64,000 nucleotides of DNA, taken from NCBI GenBank assembly GCA_023678885.1, contig CM042979.1:21753513-21817512 (forward strand), given 5' to 3'. The position numbers and the translations under genes are program-made. This document shows, piece by piece, positions 1 to 10,864 of the stretch; within the stretch, counting starts at the first letter, position 1, and the number at the start of each line of letters is the position of its first letter. The notes under the pieces were generated by a model. It had not been told where the DNA came from and searched no databases. It saw nothing but the letters and a program-made list of their open reading frames with translations. Origin of the DNA: Pogostemon cablin (taxonomy: Eukaryota; Streptophyta; Magnoliopsida; Lamiales; Lamiaceae).

Positions 1-77
1 AAGCCAGAATTTCTCTGTTGCACCTATGTCGAGATCTAATCCAATCCTCTTTGGAACCGGATTCGATTTCTCTCCGG

Positions 78-143
78 CCATAGGGCAGAACCAGATCCGC
101 TCCGGTGCTACCATAGGGCAGAACCATATCCGCTCGATGCTAA
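78..143. repeat. 33-bp tandem repeat, two copies
   Basis: Two direct copies (78-110 and 111-143) share the core CCATAGGGCAGAACCA and differ at a few positions. The period is 33 bp, a multiple of three, so an 11-residue unit is repeated in any frame. It lies on the downstream side (minus sense) of the BBE-like fragment, where similarity to that family stops. Confidence 0.8.
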
Positions 144-194
144 GTTCGTCCCAACTACCTTCCTCGGTGTCCCCTTTGCCATTGATCTCTCCCA

Positions 195-545
195 AGGATT
201 TCCTGTGGAGAATGCGGCCGTTGACGTCGATTATCTCCGCGTCAATGACATTGTCGACTGTAAGGCCATATTTACGCATCAAGTTTCCATAACCACGCCG
301 CTGATGTGGCCACCGACGCTGACAGGGACAAACTCCGGCGGGGTAGCCATGAACGCTGCTTTTTTCCACAATTCTGTAGTAAACTTCTCCGAGAGTAGCT
401 CCGGTTTGAACCTACGCCGAGTCCGGAATGCTGACGTTGATCGATCGGAGATTGAACAAATCCAGCCGCCCCACTTTCAAACCGTGGTTCGTAGGCAAAG
501 AAGAGAAACCTAGACCCGATCTCATTTAGGAGAGTGATTATGTGA
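195..545 (-). pseudogene. Berberine-bridge-enzyme-like (FAD-linked oxidase) pseudogene fragment
   Basis: The minus strand encodes part of the FAD-binding domain of a berberine bridge enzyme-like oxidase, a secreted flavoprotein family oxidising alkaloids, carbohydrates or monolignols. Recognisable blocks, in order, are DLFNLRS, GATLGEVYYRI, HGYPAGVCP, GGHISG, YGNLMRKYGL and VDAEIIDVNGRILHRKS, all family-typical and in the expected order. It is broken. A TAG at 412-414 replaces the expected Trp codon after the FNLRS block. The VGGHISG block (about 300-340) lies one frame away from its neighbours, implying two compensating small indels. Similarity ends near 195 just after RKSLGE, before the expected conserved LFWAIRGGG block, and is replaced by the 33-bp repeat. 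Only about 110 of more than 500 residues are present. Assignment rests on motif recognition; the exact subfamily is unknown. Confidence 0.78.
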
Positions 546-1434
546 ATTTTGTGAGATTTTTTGGGTGCGGGGGTGGGTAAGAACGAGAATGGGTTTGGAT
601 TAGGAGAGAAGAAAGAATAAAATTAAATTTTAAATTTATTAAATAAAATGAAAAATCCACATCATCCAATTAGGGTAGGTCTTGCTGCCCATGGGTTTTA
701 TTTGCAAAACACTTGAAAGGTTATAGTTTTTTTTCCCAAATCCCAAAAGTTGGGATTAAATTGCAGCTGAAGCAAAGATTGGGTTTTTTTATGCAATTAA
801 CCCAATTTTAAATTAATAAAAATGATAGGTAAATAGATAAAGTTGTTTTGCAATTGTTATTGACAATTATCTTTAAGATAAAAGATATTGTACATTATTT
901 TATGAGATACCTTACTATCAATTGGCTACAAGTCTCCACTTAATTATCTACTAACTGACACATAGCTGAAGGGGAACTTGACTACAAGAAAACGCTGAAG
1001 ATAGAAGAAAATCAAGTGTTGGCAGCTAGTACATACCCATAAACATGTATTCATTGTAAAGGATCTCTTACATAGTTGGAAACAAAATCAAACCCTTCAT
1101 CAAACTATTGAACAAGAGATTGTATGATAGTTGAGTGGTTTGAAAGTTTGTCAGCTAGAAGCAAGTTAGCTAAATAGTCGAAGGAAAGTGGGCTAGGCCA
1201 CTTGAAATTTGAAAGAGAGGAGGCTACTTCAGGCAGACAAGATTAAGAACATAAGTGACGACATGTGAATATTAGGGCCCAACTCATAAGGATCAACCCT
1301 ATAGGAATGCAGGACAAACTGACTATTTGTTAAACAAACCCCTAATATACCCACCCTAAACCTAATGAGCCACATGCTAGGCAGATGCATATGATATTTT
1401 GTGCATAGCATGGTTTAAAATTTTTTATTTCATA
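546..1434. other. Intergenic or intronic AT-rich DNA, no gene seen
   Basis: I see no conserved coding signal. If the CNR6-like gene continues left of the window, this stretch and the BBE fragment would lie inside one of its introns. Confidence 0.5.
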
Positions 1435-1712
1435 CTCTCTCCAACCCACATTAGTTTGCGCCAACGTTGTAGATACGAAGTTTAAAAAAAGTAGCTTTTA
1501 ACTAACTTTATTGACGTTCGGGGGAATATAGTCTCTTTAGGCAATAAATAAATTATAAAATATGTTATGTGTATTAGGTGCGGTTGATAATTTTGAAATA
1601 AGATGTATTTTGAGGTCATAGGATTAATCAGATGTTTTCATTTTTGGGTGGTACAAGTTATTATAGATGGACGGAAACGAAAAGTGTGAAGATAATCTTG
1701 GGAAGGAGGAAG
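1435..1712. mobile_element. Stowaway-like MITE, degenerate
   Basis: The left end CTCTCTCCAACCCACATTA and the reverse complement of the right end, CTTCCTCCTTCCCAAGATTA, form an imperfect terminal inverted repeat of the CTCCCTCCGTCCC type. TA dinucleotides flank both ends (1433-1434 and 1713-1714). The 278-bp length and non-coding interior fit a Tc1/Mariner-derived MITE. Confidence 0.7.
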
Positions 1713-2338
1713 TAATAATTAATGAACTCACCCCAATCGTTTTAGTATCTTAGGCTAAAGGAGCATGCGCTGCAAGCAGTTGGATGAGTTTAATTAACAA
1801 ATATGTCATCAATAACACATTCTATTTAAACACTTCTTAGTTAAATGATTTTTCGGAATGTTCTCGCTTTTGTTAAATTTGTCTTCCATTGCAAGAATAA
1901 ATGTTTTTAAATTATTATATTTTTACTTGTTTTAATTTAAGTAAATTTATATTCTATGAAATATCAAGCTGTGACAAAAACATTTACGGCTAGTAAAGAA
2001 TCTAAAGTTGGTGGTTATGTAAGGATTTTCATCAATTATAAATACACAAAGGAAAAGGACTTCGTATTCCATCATGCCATCATCTGGAACAGATTAAAAA
2101 AAAGGCATAGAAAATTATATGGCACCAAGAAGGAAGCAAAAATAAACAATTATTCATGTACTGTCAAAACAACCTTTTTTCATAGTGCTAAAAAGCTTAT
2201 GCCTCAGAGTTATCACTATTGCATTTTATTCTTTTATTTTTTAGGGTTGTAAAGGGGGAAGGAAATGTATCTGCCTCAATTGCAATTCTTTTTCCTCCAA
2301 GAATTAAGAAATTGCTCTTATTAATAACCATGAACAGA
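1713..2338. other. AT-rich stretch without recognised gene
   Basis: An open frame at 1956-2252 (+) has no recognisable family and low-complexity, lysine-rich composition. I also searched the minus strand for the expected third exon of the CNR6-like gene (the WTGLFCPC-type block) and did not find it. Confidence 0.5.
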
Positions 2339-2344
2339 ACTTAC

Positions 2345-4887
2345 AACTTTCTGCATCTTCTGCACAATCAAATATCCCGGTAGTCCAAGGCTCATCTGCA
2401 GGAGCTTGATAGCTTTCTGGTAAAGGTTGGCCACATTCATTGCACTTGCGAACATGTAACTGCAATATTAACCACTCAAGCAGTATGTCAGTTATGAACA
2501 TACTAGAAATGGCCAAAAACAACTCCATATCTAAGAATTAAAGGTCATTGATGCATATGCTATGAGATTTAAATCTTAAATGATAGACTTTAGAATGAGA
2601 TCAAACCCAATGTATTTAACTTTGGATCAAATGATGAACATGATAGATGCATAGGTCTGACGTGACCAGTTGGAACAATTAAAAATATATATGCAGCTTA
2701 TGTATGTGAGTGTGTAGTTATAGTTTATTGAGAAGATAAGGGGTCTGTACAAAGCAATTCCAAGTTTCCAACAACCAGAATTTATAATAATGTCTACAAT
2801 AATAAAGTCTATCATACCACTAGAGGATGTTTGAATTGGTTCTAGTGGGTTTTTAATATTTAGCTCTCAGATATAGAAATTTCAGTAAATAGTTCAGTGT
2901 GTGTTTGTTTTGGAATTTTGAGTAAATGGACATTTAACTTTATGTCAAGCCAATGTAAAAAAAATAAAGAAAAAAGGGTGGTGTTGTATTAATAAAATAA
3001 ATATGTATAATATGGTTAGATGTAATGGATTTTAGAAATTCGGATTTCAAAAACCCATATCAAAAACAGAAGGAAATAGTTGAATCAATTTACTAAATAT
3101 AAAAATATTCTGCTTAAAATAATTTATGTCCAAGAGTATAACAAACTTACATGTGTATAGATTAATATATACATACAATAAATATTTAGACAAATATTTA
3201 ATAGAAGATAGACTTAATCACAACATAATCATAACGTTCTATTTCAGAAATAATAAGATAACTAGAAAATGTGTAGATCGTCAAATAATCATGTAAGAAA
3301 TATTGAAGGGTTTAAGCAATTACAGCCAAAAACTCGATTAATACAATGTCTTTATGTCTTTATCCTTCTAAATACAATTTTAACAAGGCGTGCACCTTTT
3401 CTTTGTACGGAAGGGCTAGTCTCATTCACATGCACACATTCACAAATCACAACCCATTCCATCCCTTCGTATTTTCTGTAGTTCATGCAAGATGTATCTA
3501 CTAGTCTCACTTCTATATCTTTAAACAACACAAAGAAACAAATAGCATACATAACGGATTTCTACATAATAAACCACACAGCAACAAGTGGTGAGATTTC
3601 ACATCAACACCAAGATGCTAATACCAGACTGCCAACAGCACAAATTAGCCAAAAAAAAAAAGAGGCCAAGAAATGGTGCTATGCAGGTAATCCACTTTCC
3701 CGGCTCTTCGGATTTCAAGGTTTATGACAATTCATGATTGACGCATTTTAAGGTAACCAAACCAGTATTAACTATTATGGATGTTTCCCATTTCACTCCA
3801 GCCCCATCAGACCAGTCTGTTTTAAAATTGTAATTTGTACCTGATGGTATTGCTATCTTACTGAAATTTAAAGGCATAGGTCAACCCCTCCCATAATTAT
3901 TTAAGCACTAGCAGTCAACTACACAACAAATAAAGTATTTTCTTTCACTTAGCGAAAAGAACAAGAATTAAGGGGGGGAAAAAAGTAGCATATTAATATG
4001 TGGCTCACAACCACATAAACATTAACTCCTTTTGTACCAAGTATCTACCCCAATTACTCAAAGGTGGTGGAATTTCCAAAAGCCAGTGTTGTGAATATTG
4101 GGTTGAATGCGCAAGAAGGGAGCACAGAATCTCATGAGATGCGAAGGCTTAATATCATAAATTCCTAAAAAAGTTTCACTTGATCCAATTAAAAGAGAGA
4201 GGCACCCTATTGTGTAACAGGCTAATAGCAACCATGGTGGATGGTGTCAGTAAGAAGAAGGGTAAATTCAGACAAGATTACTAAACTAATAGTTGTTAAT
4301 AAAATTGAAATATTTTCTCTGCAAAGATTAACAATACGAAAGACATAACATTTCCAAAGACATCTAAGACTAGAGCCCAAAGCACTTGATCCAAAACCGA
4401 ATAATAAGGGAATTAAAAATTAAACAGCAAAGAAAATGTTCAAGTTAAACCCAAGATTTCCGATAAGCATCGTACTGCCATAGAAAACCCAATTAAAATG
4501 AGAAAAGAGTCTAATCTTTCATTTTAAGAAAGAACCCCCAAGAGCTTAGTGAAACTAAATCAAAATAAATGCCTCCCTTTCATCCCCCCGTTCATCACAG
4601 ACAAATACACACAGAGGGGGGCGGATAGCGGATAGATCTATAACAATTAAATGTTTTGAAACACCAACCATACACATAAATCATATCTAGAGGTTTACAT
4701 TGTCAAAATAATATCAAGACAAATTAATAGAAAAGTATATACAAAAACACAAACGACATCGGAATTGGAAAAATACCTGAGGCACATCGATGGGCTGATT
4801 AAGCTCCCCGGGTTTAATATCCTCCAGGGGGGCTTGATCCTTCGTCAACTTCACATATCGAGATGGGTGACTCTGTTCCTCCGACAT
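2345..4887 (-). CDS. CNR6: PLAC8 / cell number regulator 6-like protein, N-terminal exons
   Basis: Two coding exons of a PLAC8-domain membrane protein. Exon 1 (4887-4777, 37 codons) begins MSEEQSHPSRYVKLTKDQAP and ends at a GTATTT donor. Exon 2 (2459-2345) follows a TGCAG acceptor, reads RKCNECGQPLPESY then ADEPWTTGIFDCAEDAES, and ends at a GTAAGT donor in phase 1. These blocks match the N-terminal half of CNR6-like proteins, small cysteine-rich membrane proteins linked to organ size or metal transport. The ATG at 4887-4885 is chosen because similarity starts there; an in-frame upstream ATG at 4914 lies before a CTTTAG acceptor (4892-4893). A probable 5'UTR intron runs from a GTAAGT donor at 5026-5021 to that acceptor. 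The cysteine-rich PLAC8 core, expected next, is absent between 2344 and 1. Either it lies beyond the left edge or the gene is truncated. Splice sites and frame are intact in what is present. Confidence 0.8.
2460..4776 (-). other. Intron 1 of the CNR6-like gene (2.3 kb)
   Basis: This is the interval between the GTATTT donor at 4776 and the TGCAG acceptor at 2460. It is AT-rich; short open frames at 3269-3727 match nothing I recognise. No transposon ends could be defined. Confidence 0.6.
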
Positions 4888-5280
4888 TCTTCTAAAGATC
4901 CCAAAACAACCCAAACAATTTCAGAGTAAAATCCAATTTCAGAGAGAAATCCAGCCCCACCCGAATACTAAAACACAAACTTAAACTAAGTAAAGCAAAT
5001 CACAAACATCTGCACACAGTACTTACATTAATTTTAGTTTGAACAGAAACCAATGTGAAGTGAGTAGGAGGTAGGTAAGTGACGCAGTTCGTATTGAAGT
5101 GAGATCCCAGATTGATACTGGGAAATGGCGAAGACTTTGGGTGAATTGAAGAGTAGAAAAAGGAATTTGTGTAGAAATTAGTTTCTCGGTTTACTTTGCA
5201 GCTTATTTCCAAACGAGGTTTTGCCGAGTCATATATTTGTTTGCTTCGCCCAGTCAAATATCTCCAAGTCAGCAAAAGTC

Positions 5281-5839
5281 CACAAATATACGCACGGTTT
5301 GTAATATTAAAAAGTTGAGAGAATTTTAAAAATACTCAATTCTCAAAGTTTAAAATTAATACCATTACTTTTTTTCTTTCTTATGAATAGAAACTTTTCT
5401 TAACTTTAATACTCTTGTATCAATAATCTTGTCGGCTACCATTATGGTGACCCACATGGTTGCTAGCGTGGTGACCTTGTCGGTTTTAAACTCATTTTAA
5501 CTTAACTTTCAACATTTTCCTTTTCCCCATCCTCAAAATAGACATAATTCATTACGACCATATCAAGCCCAACATGCTTCCGTACATTAATTAAACAACA
5601 TTAATCTCGTAATTAAACAACTTAAAACAGTAACAGTACCTTTTTTTACCGTCAATCCACCGGGTATCCGAGAGGTTTTACGGCTACTCCTCACAGCCAA
5701 CCACGCGCGCCCGCAGTGTGATGGTTCAATCCCGTTCCTTTAGCGGACCTCAGCACAACTCTGGTTCGTTTCCTACACCGGGTGTACAGGATGCTGTTAC
5801 TGCTTCTCGTCGGAAAGTATTTTGATTAAGGTTGCAGAA
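5281..5839. other. Spacer between CNR6-like promoter side and pararetrovirus
   Basis: The first half is AT-rich. 5640-5830 is GC-richer and contains GGTTCAATCCC (near 5723), resembling a pol III B box, but no A box was found upstream. It may be repeat-derived; I cannot classify it. Confidence 0.4.
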
Positions 5840-5875
5840 AATGAAAGGTTACATGCGGGCAGTAGCCCAAGATTA

Positions 5876-5885
5876 TTTATTTATT
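5876..5885 (-). terminator. Pararetroviral poly(A) signals (two overlapping AATAAA)
   Basis: Reverse complement of TTTATTTATT gives two overlapping AATAAA motifs. They lie about 150 nt downstream (minus sense) of the predicted start of transcription, so a terminally redundant transcript as in caulimoviruses is expected. Confidence 0.55.
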
Positions 5886-6059
5886 GAATAGAAATGTTTA
5901 TTACACACTCATAATACTTAAACAAGAGGAGAAGACTCCTCTAGCTACCTATTGTAGCTGAAATAGAAACACTCATACAAGAAAAAAAGACTATTACAAT
6001 GTTTATTGAGAGAGAAAATAGAGGGGAATGGTTGATGCCTTCTGTTATCTCAGACTTCT

Positions 6060-6147
6060 TATTTATAGAGGCTCCCAGACTTGAAATCCGAATTTCAAAG
6101 CCTCTTAACTCTCCATGACATCACTGCTTACGTCAGTGCTTACGTCA
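6060..6147 (-). promoter_or_regulatory. Caulimovirid-type pregenomic promoter: as-1-like element and TATA box
   Basis: On the minus strand 6147-6116 holds two TGACGTAAGC units in direct repeat followed by TGATGTCA, the arrangement of the as-1 element of 35S-type promoters (bound by TGA bZIP factors). About 50 bp downstream is TATAAATA (6067-6060). Predicted start is near 6030. Position after the RT/RNase H region and before AATAAA signals agrees with a caulimovirid intergenic region. Confidence 0.75.
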
Positions 6148-6690
6148 TTTTTATTAGATTCCAACTTTAGCAGCTGTCTTGTCCCTTTCTCTGCATTGGA
6201 TGCCCTTCTCTGGTCCATCCTACTTGTCCTTTTGCAGGGGTCACATGGCTCTTACCCCTTTGAAAAAGTCATCCGACTCTTACTTTTTTGAAGAGTCATG
6301 TTTCTCCTAGAGTACCTGAAAGGTCCTCCGTCTCGTGGTTGTTTTGAAGAAGTTTTGCCTTCTTTTTTCCTCTTGTATCTTTTGCTGGAAGAGGTCCAGT
6401 ATTCTTATTCCTTTCTATGCTCAATTGTACTCTTTTTCCAAACTCTGGTTCAATCTGGATGGGGCAACTGGTGCATATCCTCTCCTTCTACCTTCCCCAG
6501 TGGATCATACTGCAAAATTTCTGATGAGTTTCTCTACTCATCGGCAGCTTGTTTTTCCATAGCAGATTTCTCTTTCTTTCGAAACAATCTTCCGCATACT
6601 TTGTCTCTTTCCTGTTAAGGTGTTTAACAGGAAATATCCGTTCTCAGTGTGGTCTTCAAATTTGAACAGAAACTTGACTTCGACCATTGC

Positions 6691-7110
6691 TTAGAAGCAT
6701 GTGTACAAACCCCTCGCTCTTCGCGTAAAGATTTGATCCTTTGAGTGGGTTGAAACCAAGACTGATTCCTTCCCAGAAGGCTCTTTGATGCTATTTGCAG
6801 CTTTAATATCTGGCCTTCGTAGCTTGATATAATGAAAGGCCTCATGATGGCCTTTTTCGACTGGTTCTGGAGCTGCACTAATGAAATATAGCTCCAACGG
6901 TTCTCCCATGGTCAAAGTACTGTTATTTGACCATACCATGAACATTGCTTCCCCTATCCACTTTGGTAACTTTGAGATTTCTGGGAAGCTGGGCGCCATG
7001 GTGCATATTGAGGCTAATGCCCCAAAGTTGAACCATTGTTTGATGTCTTCTAGATTCGACCCAGGCCTCATCCAGACTCGGGGATATTCCCCAGACACAT
7101 CTATCCACCA
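6691..7110 (-). pseudogene. Unknown C-terminal or downstream domain of the pararetrovirus
   Basis: A 135-codon open stretch downstream of RNase H and upstream of the viral promoter. It is rich in Trp and Pro and includes WIGEAMFMVW and LYFISAAPEPVEKG. Some caulimovirids encode a transactivator/inclusion-body protein or an unassigned protein in this position, but I see no viroplasmin motif and cannot assign a function. The interval 7110-7640 reads through in pieces with several stops, so whether this was a separate ORF or the tail of the polyprotein is unclear. Confidence 0.5.
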
Positions 7111-7699
7111 TTTCTCAGGACGGTATTCCTGCCAATGAGAAAATCAGCTAAGTTAATACCAGCCTTAGCAGTGCCCGTCATAGGCTTAAGGCTGATCTTC
7201 CCCTCTTTAACGCCATAGGTGCTGGGTTAATTTGACGACTCTAGATGCGACTCCTGAGCCTCAATTTTTTCTTGGACTAGTTCTTCCTTTGGAAGTTTCA
7301 ATCTAGAACTCGTCCTTGGGGTACTTGAATCTCTTGCTTCGGGTTTAGGGCCCCATTCCTGAATGCACTCCTTTTGCTGATTGCTCATGACTGCCCGGAT
7401 TAAAGGTACTTTTATTATTTCGAATAAACCCGCATGGCTGCAGATACAATCTCATATTAAATTAGACACTTTGGTCTCATCTTCTCGTTGTAATTCTCTA
7501 GCAACGTTAGCATTCATTGCTAGAGTCTTGAAATCCTTTTGAAGCACCGCAAGGAGCTACATCAGGTGCTTGGATCTCATTAGGATGGAGTCTATTTCAC
7601 CTCCTTCCATCTCTCGTCAGGAAATATGCCAAAATATTTTGAACAGATTTAATAATGATAATATTAAAACCATAATATTGGCATTCAGCTTGCCATCTT

Positions 7700-8100
7700 A
7701 AAAGTCTAACCTTTTCTAGTTTTGATTCAATTTTATTTTTAGAAAGGCTTTGACACTCGTGTTATCGATTTTAAGAGTGAATTTCTTTGCAAGAAGAAAT
7801 AACGGTCATTTTTTGAACGCTTTTTGTACTACGAAGAACTTCTTCTCATTAATGACCCATCTCTTTGCCTCATTCTTCGCAAAAAGTCCGATACAGTGTC
7901 TGCATGGCACTTCTCCTTCTGGTGTGGACTTGGTAAGAACTGTAGCCCACCAATGGTCATTGGCATCTGTATATAGTACCAAATCGTCCTCGTCATTTGG
8001 AATGGCTAACTTTGAGAGCTTTTTGCAAACCTCTTTTAATTATTTAACCATCTCTCAGTGTGATTCCTCCCATTTGAACTCAGCATCTTTTTTCAACAGA
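7700..8100 (-). pseudogene. Pararetroviral RNase H domain
   Basis: The minus-strand frame shows LVLYTDANDHWWATVL, with the first catalytic Asp in the YTDA context typical of Caulimoviridae and Ty3 RNase H, then HCIGLFAKNEAKRW and, further on, LKIDNTSVKAFL with the later Asp. At least two in-frame stops break it. It would digest the RNA of RNA:DNA hybrids during reverse transcription. Confidence 0.75.
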
Positions 8101-8109
8101 GGACTGAAC

Positions 8110-8850
8110 ACCTTCCTATATTCTGCTAGATTGTTTATGAAAATTCCAGCAAAGTTGACGAATTCCTAGGAAGCTCTGGAGTTGCTTCTTGTCCTTGAGA
8201 TCTTCAGGAAATCCTTGAACCTTTTCTACAATGTATGGTTGTAGAATAATTCTGGACTCATCAATCTCTACTCCAAGAAACTCGATCTGTCGTGTTGCAA
8301 TTACTACCTTTTTTTCAGAAAGCACTAATCATTCCTTGTGACATACCTCTGAAAATACTTCCAAATGTGCTAAACACTCCTTCATGTTTTTTTAGGCTAT
8401 GAGGATGTCATCCACATAAACAAACATGAATGAGAAATAATCTTTGAAAAGATTATTCATCTTCCTTTAGTATATCTAGGGTGTATTCGCCAAGCCTATT
8501 GACATTCCAAATATAATGGCCTAGTGGTGTGGAGAAGGCTGTGAACTTCTTGCTTCCTTCTTCCATGATAATCTGGTAGAACCCAGATTTGCAATCGAAC
8601 TTTGAGAATACCTTGGCATTCTTGATATAGTTGACCAAGTGTTCCCTACTTGGTATGTAGTGTCCATCGAACTTCAAGATGTTGTTGATCTCTTTGTATT
8701 TGATCATAAGTCTCGGCTTCCCTCGCTTGACTTCTCCATGATTTCGAACCAAAAATCATGGACTGCTATATGGAGATACTCTTGATGATATTAACTTAAG
8801 GTCCAGATGTTCTTTAAGTATTTGCTGAATATTCTTTCGATCCTCTTGGT
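8110..8850 (-). pseudogene. Pararetroviral reverse transcriptase
   Basis: Conserved RT blocks in order on the minus strand: RGKPRLMIKYKEIN, then VFSKFDCKSGFYQI (8640-8570; catalytic Asp in FDCKSGF), FSTPLGHYIWNV, and FVYVDDILIA (about 8430-8400; catalytic YVDD intact). After it come IEFLGVEID and LQSFLGI of the connection. There are frame changes near 8510 and 8330. The FDCKSGF and YVDD forms are usual for Caulimoviridae. The catalytic residues are intact but the frame is not. Confidence 0.87.
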
Positions 8851-9149
8851 TCATCAGGATAGACTTGTATCTTAAGAACTCATGCTCCTTTCCTTCTTTC
8901 ACTTTGAGTGAGGCTTTGAGCTCGTTTTTGTCCTACCAGGCTAGAGGATCCTCATTGAAGTTCCTCTGTATCTTCTTCTTGACGTCCTCCAAAGATGTTT
9001 GTTCTTCGATTGTGACGTCTCTCTGTAGGTTTTCTCCCAAGCTTGTTTTGAGAAGGTGGATTGTCTTTTCTTTTAGTTTCTCCATCTTTTATCCTCCTCT
9101 AGTCTCGGTTCTCATCTGAAGGACTGCTTCGTCATATCTTCTTTGATCG

Positions 9150-9650
9150 TTCATCTTTGGATGGCTAAGTTTTCCTTTATTATCACCACGCTTTCATGAT
9201 TACGCAATCTTGGTGCGATGATCTTATGTTCATAAAGGGTTGTGAAAATAAACCTTCTTGTTGTGTTTTCTTGGGTAAAATGCTTGAATGTCTGTAAGAA
9301 ATTGTTTCCTAACAAGATATCCGCTCTGGTGTCATGAAAGTATATCGGTGGAGTCTTCACCTTATACCAAGGGGTACGATCAGCTCCTCTAATCATAATT
9401 TCCGCTTGCTTGATTCCTCTTTAAGGATTAGCACCCTCTATGAGAAATCTCTTCCTAGTACCATTGGCAAATCTTTGCCTGAGCCTTTAGAAAAGACTCC
9501 TTCTTTTGCTGTGCAAATACCGGCTCCTGAATCGATGTATGCTGCAAAATATTCTGCATGGTGCTCCTTATATATCATCTCTACGCTGATATATATCGAG
9601 AATGGACTGATAGTTATAGGTAGATCAGAGCTTATAATCTCGAGCCTCTA
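9150..9650 (-). pseudogene. Pararetroviral aspartic protease
   Basis: The minus strand reads AYIDSGAGICTAKEG near 9545-9500. DSGAG is the active-site DTGA-type motif seen in caulimovirid proteases. Further on is RADILLGNNFLQ (9310-9340), the flap-distal hydrophobic ILLG block. It lies directly between the movement domain and RT. Fewer than 500 bp separate it from the end of the movement domain, leaving no room for a coat protein in the usual position. Confidence 0.78.
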
Positions 9651-10009
9651 CTAGTGAACCTTATATCTCTTTCCCATGATCGTGAATTCCATTCCATCTT
9701 GTAATCGTTCCCAAGGTTTGTGATCCTCGAGGAACTCCAATCCCAACAATAGTTGTTCTGGGAATCTTCCTGCAACTCCCTCTATTATTAGCTTAAGATC
9801 ACCAAGTTTAAGATGTCCTTGATATCTCCTAGTTGTTGGTTATTGAAGATAATACAAGATATCACAAGGAATAGAGTTTTCCTTTTTAGTGATATCGAAT
9901 ATTACTTCGACTCCTCTCCATCCTTATGGGCATTTTAGTTCACCTTTTGTTGTGAACTTTTCCGGCTCCTGGATTACCTCCACGATTGGTTTCCTTCCCC
10001 ATCTTTCAC

Positions 10010-10864
10010 TTATTATTCTGTCTTCTTGGAAAGAAATTCTTCTTGTTTGAATCTGAGGCTATCTTGCATATTCCAGACCGGCTTATCCTTGATTCGCAAA
10101 TCCATGTCATGGATTGGCAGTAACTCCATTATCTTTGAACTGGTTGCACATGCAACCCTTTCGAACACTTCTGGTATCTCAATATACTCCTTCATTTAGA
10201 ATAAGTCCGAATGATGAGTGTTGGATAAACCATATGAGATACTGTTAGCGATAGAGTAAGGCCTATTCCCTTCTTTCATCAAATCTTTGTTCTTAAAATC
10301 TTGATGAAGGGTGAGCACCCTATTGAAATCTCGGTCCACCAGATTACAGGCAATCCTTGGGTAAATATAGGATGCCACATTTCCTGCATACAATTTTCTT
10401 GAAAGTCCTCCTAGGTATTCATCTCTTGTATTCTTGATCCTCTTATCGAAGATAGCAATATCGATTGGTGTATCGATTCCTTCTTTAAATGTTGCCTTGA
10501 TGAGGATCCGAATAGTTCCGACATGAATCCAAGACATGGTCTTGGCTATTCCTTCATGGAGCTTACTGAGTTCCCTCTTGATTTCTTCATAAGAAACTAG
10601 TTGTATTTCCCTCATATTTCCCATGAACTCCATCGAAATGGCAATCTCTCCTTCGGTCACTTTGTATATGATGTGATATTTTCTATTTTTGAAGCTGAGA
10701 AACCACTCTAATCTTCCTACGGTGAATCCATCATATAGATTGAGTCTTGGATCCTCCTTCATGATTCTCATAAGGGCTTTATGAGAAATGGTTGTCTAGG
10801 AAAAGAATCCAAACATATCCTTTTGCATCTCCTGTCTGAAGTTTTCTTCTTCACTCCGACTCAT
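10010..10864 (-). pseudogene. Pararetroviral movement protein (30K superfamily), start of ORF2
   Basis: The ATG at 10864 opens a frame overlapping the end of the coat-protein ORF by 14 nt. One stop (TAG) occurs before the long open stretch 10771-10196. Landmarks of caulimovirid movement proteins are present: an IHVGTIRILIKATF block with the neighbouring GIDTPIDIAIFD (the conserved D of the 30K family), and near the end YSIANSISYGLSNTHHS. Such proteins form tubules through plasmodesmata. The reading continues as 10195-10013 toward the protease, implying a movement-protease-RT polyprotein. Confidence 0.83.

Noticed and set aside
5640..5830. SINE-like segment with a B-box-like GGTTCAATCCC
   Set aside because: No A box at the right spacing, no A- or T-rich tail and no target duplication found.
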